Source: Nageia nagi (lineage: Eukaryota > Pinophyta). From it: a stretch of 64,000 nt of DNA. Below the pieces are notes generated by a model. It saw only the letters and a program-made list of their open reading frames with translations, was not told the origin of the DNA and ran no database searches. Shown here piece after piece: positions 62,940 through 64,000 of this stretch. The stretch lies in contig JBITNC010000001.1 in the NCBI GenBank assembly GCA_050084985.1, forward strand, positions 70,184,001 to 70,248,000. Reading direction: 5' to 3'. Position 1 is the first letter of the stretch, and each line of letters starts with the position of its first letter. The position numbers and the translations under genes were made by a program.

Positions 62940-64000
62940 GATGCCAAAGCAGTCAACTTGGGAACGGAGTCAGAACCCAAGAACGTCCTCTTTGGGAAAT
63001 CCTACATTGGCACCGAAAGAGCGGAAATTATTCGCGTCATATGTGAGTTCATAGATATCACAGCATGGAGGTATAAGCATCTTAAGACTTATGATCCCAG
63101 TATCATTACTCATACTATTCCCCTCAGACCGAACGTGAAGCCTTTCAGATAGAAGCAAAGGGTGGTTAATCTCATCCTGGAGCCCTTGATTTTGCAAGAA
63201 GTTCAAAAATTGGCTTAGTCCAAGATTATATTTCCAATTAAGCACTCGTCCTGGGTTGCGAATATAGTTCCTATGTGAAAGAAAAATGGAGAGATACGGG
63301 TTTGCATTGAGTTCAGACATCTCAACTAGGCTTCTAAGAAAGATAATTACCCTCTTCCCTCCCTAGACGAGGTCTTGCAGATCGTAAATGGTTCACAAAC
63401 GATGTCCTTTTAGGACGGATATTCAAGTTACAATCAGATTTTGGTTGATGAAAAAGATAGATTGAAGATAACCTTCACCACCATGTGGGGAATATTTGCC
63501 TACAATCGAATGCCCTTCGCCTTGATAAATGTTGGCGCTACGTTCCAGCAAGCCATGGATTTTGCCTTCCAAGGATTGATCGAGAAGTCCATCGTCATTT
63601 ATATGGATGATTTGATAGTGTTTTCGAAAGACAAATCTTCTCATGCAGAGGATTTAAGGAGGATTTTTAAAAGATGTAGAAAATTTGGAATGTCCTTGAA
63701 TCCCAAGAAGTGCATTTTCGACACTTCCAAAGGAAGACTATTGGATCATGTCATCTCAGAGCATGGAATTTCTATTGATCCCGAAAGGGTGGATGCCATT
63801 CAAAAAATCCCATATCCCTCAAGTGTTAAGGAATTGAGGTCATTCATGGGCGATATTAATTTTGTCCACAAGTTCATCTCATGTGAAAATTGCTAAACCC
63901 ATCAATGACATGTTGAAAAAGGATGCTAAGATAGTGTGGGATGAAAAGGCGCATCAAGCTTTTCATGACCTTAAAGGTGCCATTTCCAACGCTCCCATCC
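62940..64000 (+). pseudogene. gypsy reverse transcriptase (partial at window edge)
   Basis: Fingers: YKHLKTYDPSIITHTIPLRP then NVKPFR, and SSWVANIVPM with KKNGEIRVCIEFRHLN (63230-63330, stops present). Palm: RMPFALINVGATFQQAMDFA and IVIYMDDLIVFS, with the intact Y-M-D-D box at about 63598-63612, in the open frame 63441-63896. Then CRKFGMSLNPKKCIFDTSKG and IDPERVDAIQKIPYP. A frameshift near 63885 leads to KIAKPINDMLKKDAKIVWDE at the window end. Confidence 0.88.

Larger units (their letters stand above)
58930..64000 (+). mobile_element. Ty3/gypsy LTR retrotransposon, 5' and central part, continues past window
   Basis: Gag, zinc-knuckle-like region, protease, RNase H and RT are read in that order on the plus strand in several frames. 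The window ends in the RT thumb/connection region. Stops and frameshifts separate the parts, so the copy is defective, but motifs are far better preserved than in the other elements here, suggesting a younger insertion. If the S1-domain gene has exons beyond 64 kb, this element is intronic and antisense. Confidence 0.88.

Overview
Eukaryotic nuclear DNA from a seed plant, most likely a gymnosperm and perhaps a conifer. The reasons are low gene density, AT-rich ground sequence, one gene whose introns reach about 8.3 and 13.6 kb, and a dense layer of old, stop-riddled transposable elements (Ty1/copia, Ty3/gypsy, LINE, hAT, foldback elements). No bacterial-type operon, origin, CRISPR array or rRNA gene was seen. 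The species assignment is inference; the plant assignment rests on recognisable genes.

Two host genes are supported, and they converge on a repeat-filled gap of about 29 kb. At the left edge, on the plus strand, are the last three exons (to 749) of a dihydroflavonol 4-reductase (DFR)-type flavonoid enzyme. On the minus strand, seven small exons, all in phase 0, spread from 57987 down to 30075. They assemble into the C-terminal 196 residues of a plastid-type S1-domain RNA-binding protein (RLSB/PDE338/SRRP1-like). Its 5' exons lie beyond the window or were not found. Most of the right half of the window is therefore intron of this gene, filled with LINEs, hAT and gypsy fragments, LTRs, MITEs and a DNA element carrying pentatricopeptide-repeat (PPR) fragments.

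Layout: 1-749 DFR 3' end; 0.75-7 kb relict repeats; 7.07-12.19 kb degenerate copia element with a good 3' LTR; 13.3-16.2 kb a satellite-like array of degenerate plant telomere motifs with a 215-245 bp higher-order period; 16.7-18.3 kb a decayed coding region of an unclassified, transposase-like plant family; 18.3-19.5 kb minisatellite, tRNA-Lys-like pseudogene and simple repeats; 19.7-21.6 kb a decayed multi-exon minus-strand gene with a proline-rich N-terminus; 22-23.2 kb a gypsy protease relic and a 21-bp minisatellite; 24.7-26 kb unknown gag-like coding relics; 26.5-28.6 kb foldback repeat and LINE; 28.7-29.3 kb GC-richer gene fragment with a 49-bp duplication; 29.47-29.6 kb MITE.

Within the S1 gene (30.1-58 kb): nested palindromes (30.7-31 kb), L1-type LINE (31.1-32.9), gypsy RT scrap (33.1-33.3), minus-strand copia-type element (34-36), second MITE copy (37.2), hAT transposase pseudogene (39-41.4), LTR-like region with internal repeats (42.2-43.3), gypsy RNase H/integrase fragments (44.4-45.7), GC-rich island (46.0-46.6), PPR-carrying element with long inverted repeats (47.7-49.1), gypsy integrase/chromodomain/LTR (50.9-52.2), solo-LTR-like repeat (53.4-53.7), a LINE that joins ORF1 directly to its poly(A) end (54.0-55.6), and an LTR with primer-binding site (56.6-56.9). 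From about 58.9 kb to the right edge is the first part of a Ty3/gypsy polyprotein whose RNase H domain precedes its reverse transcriptase.
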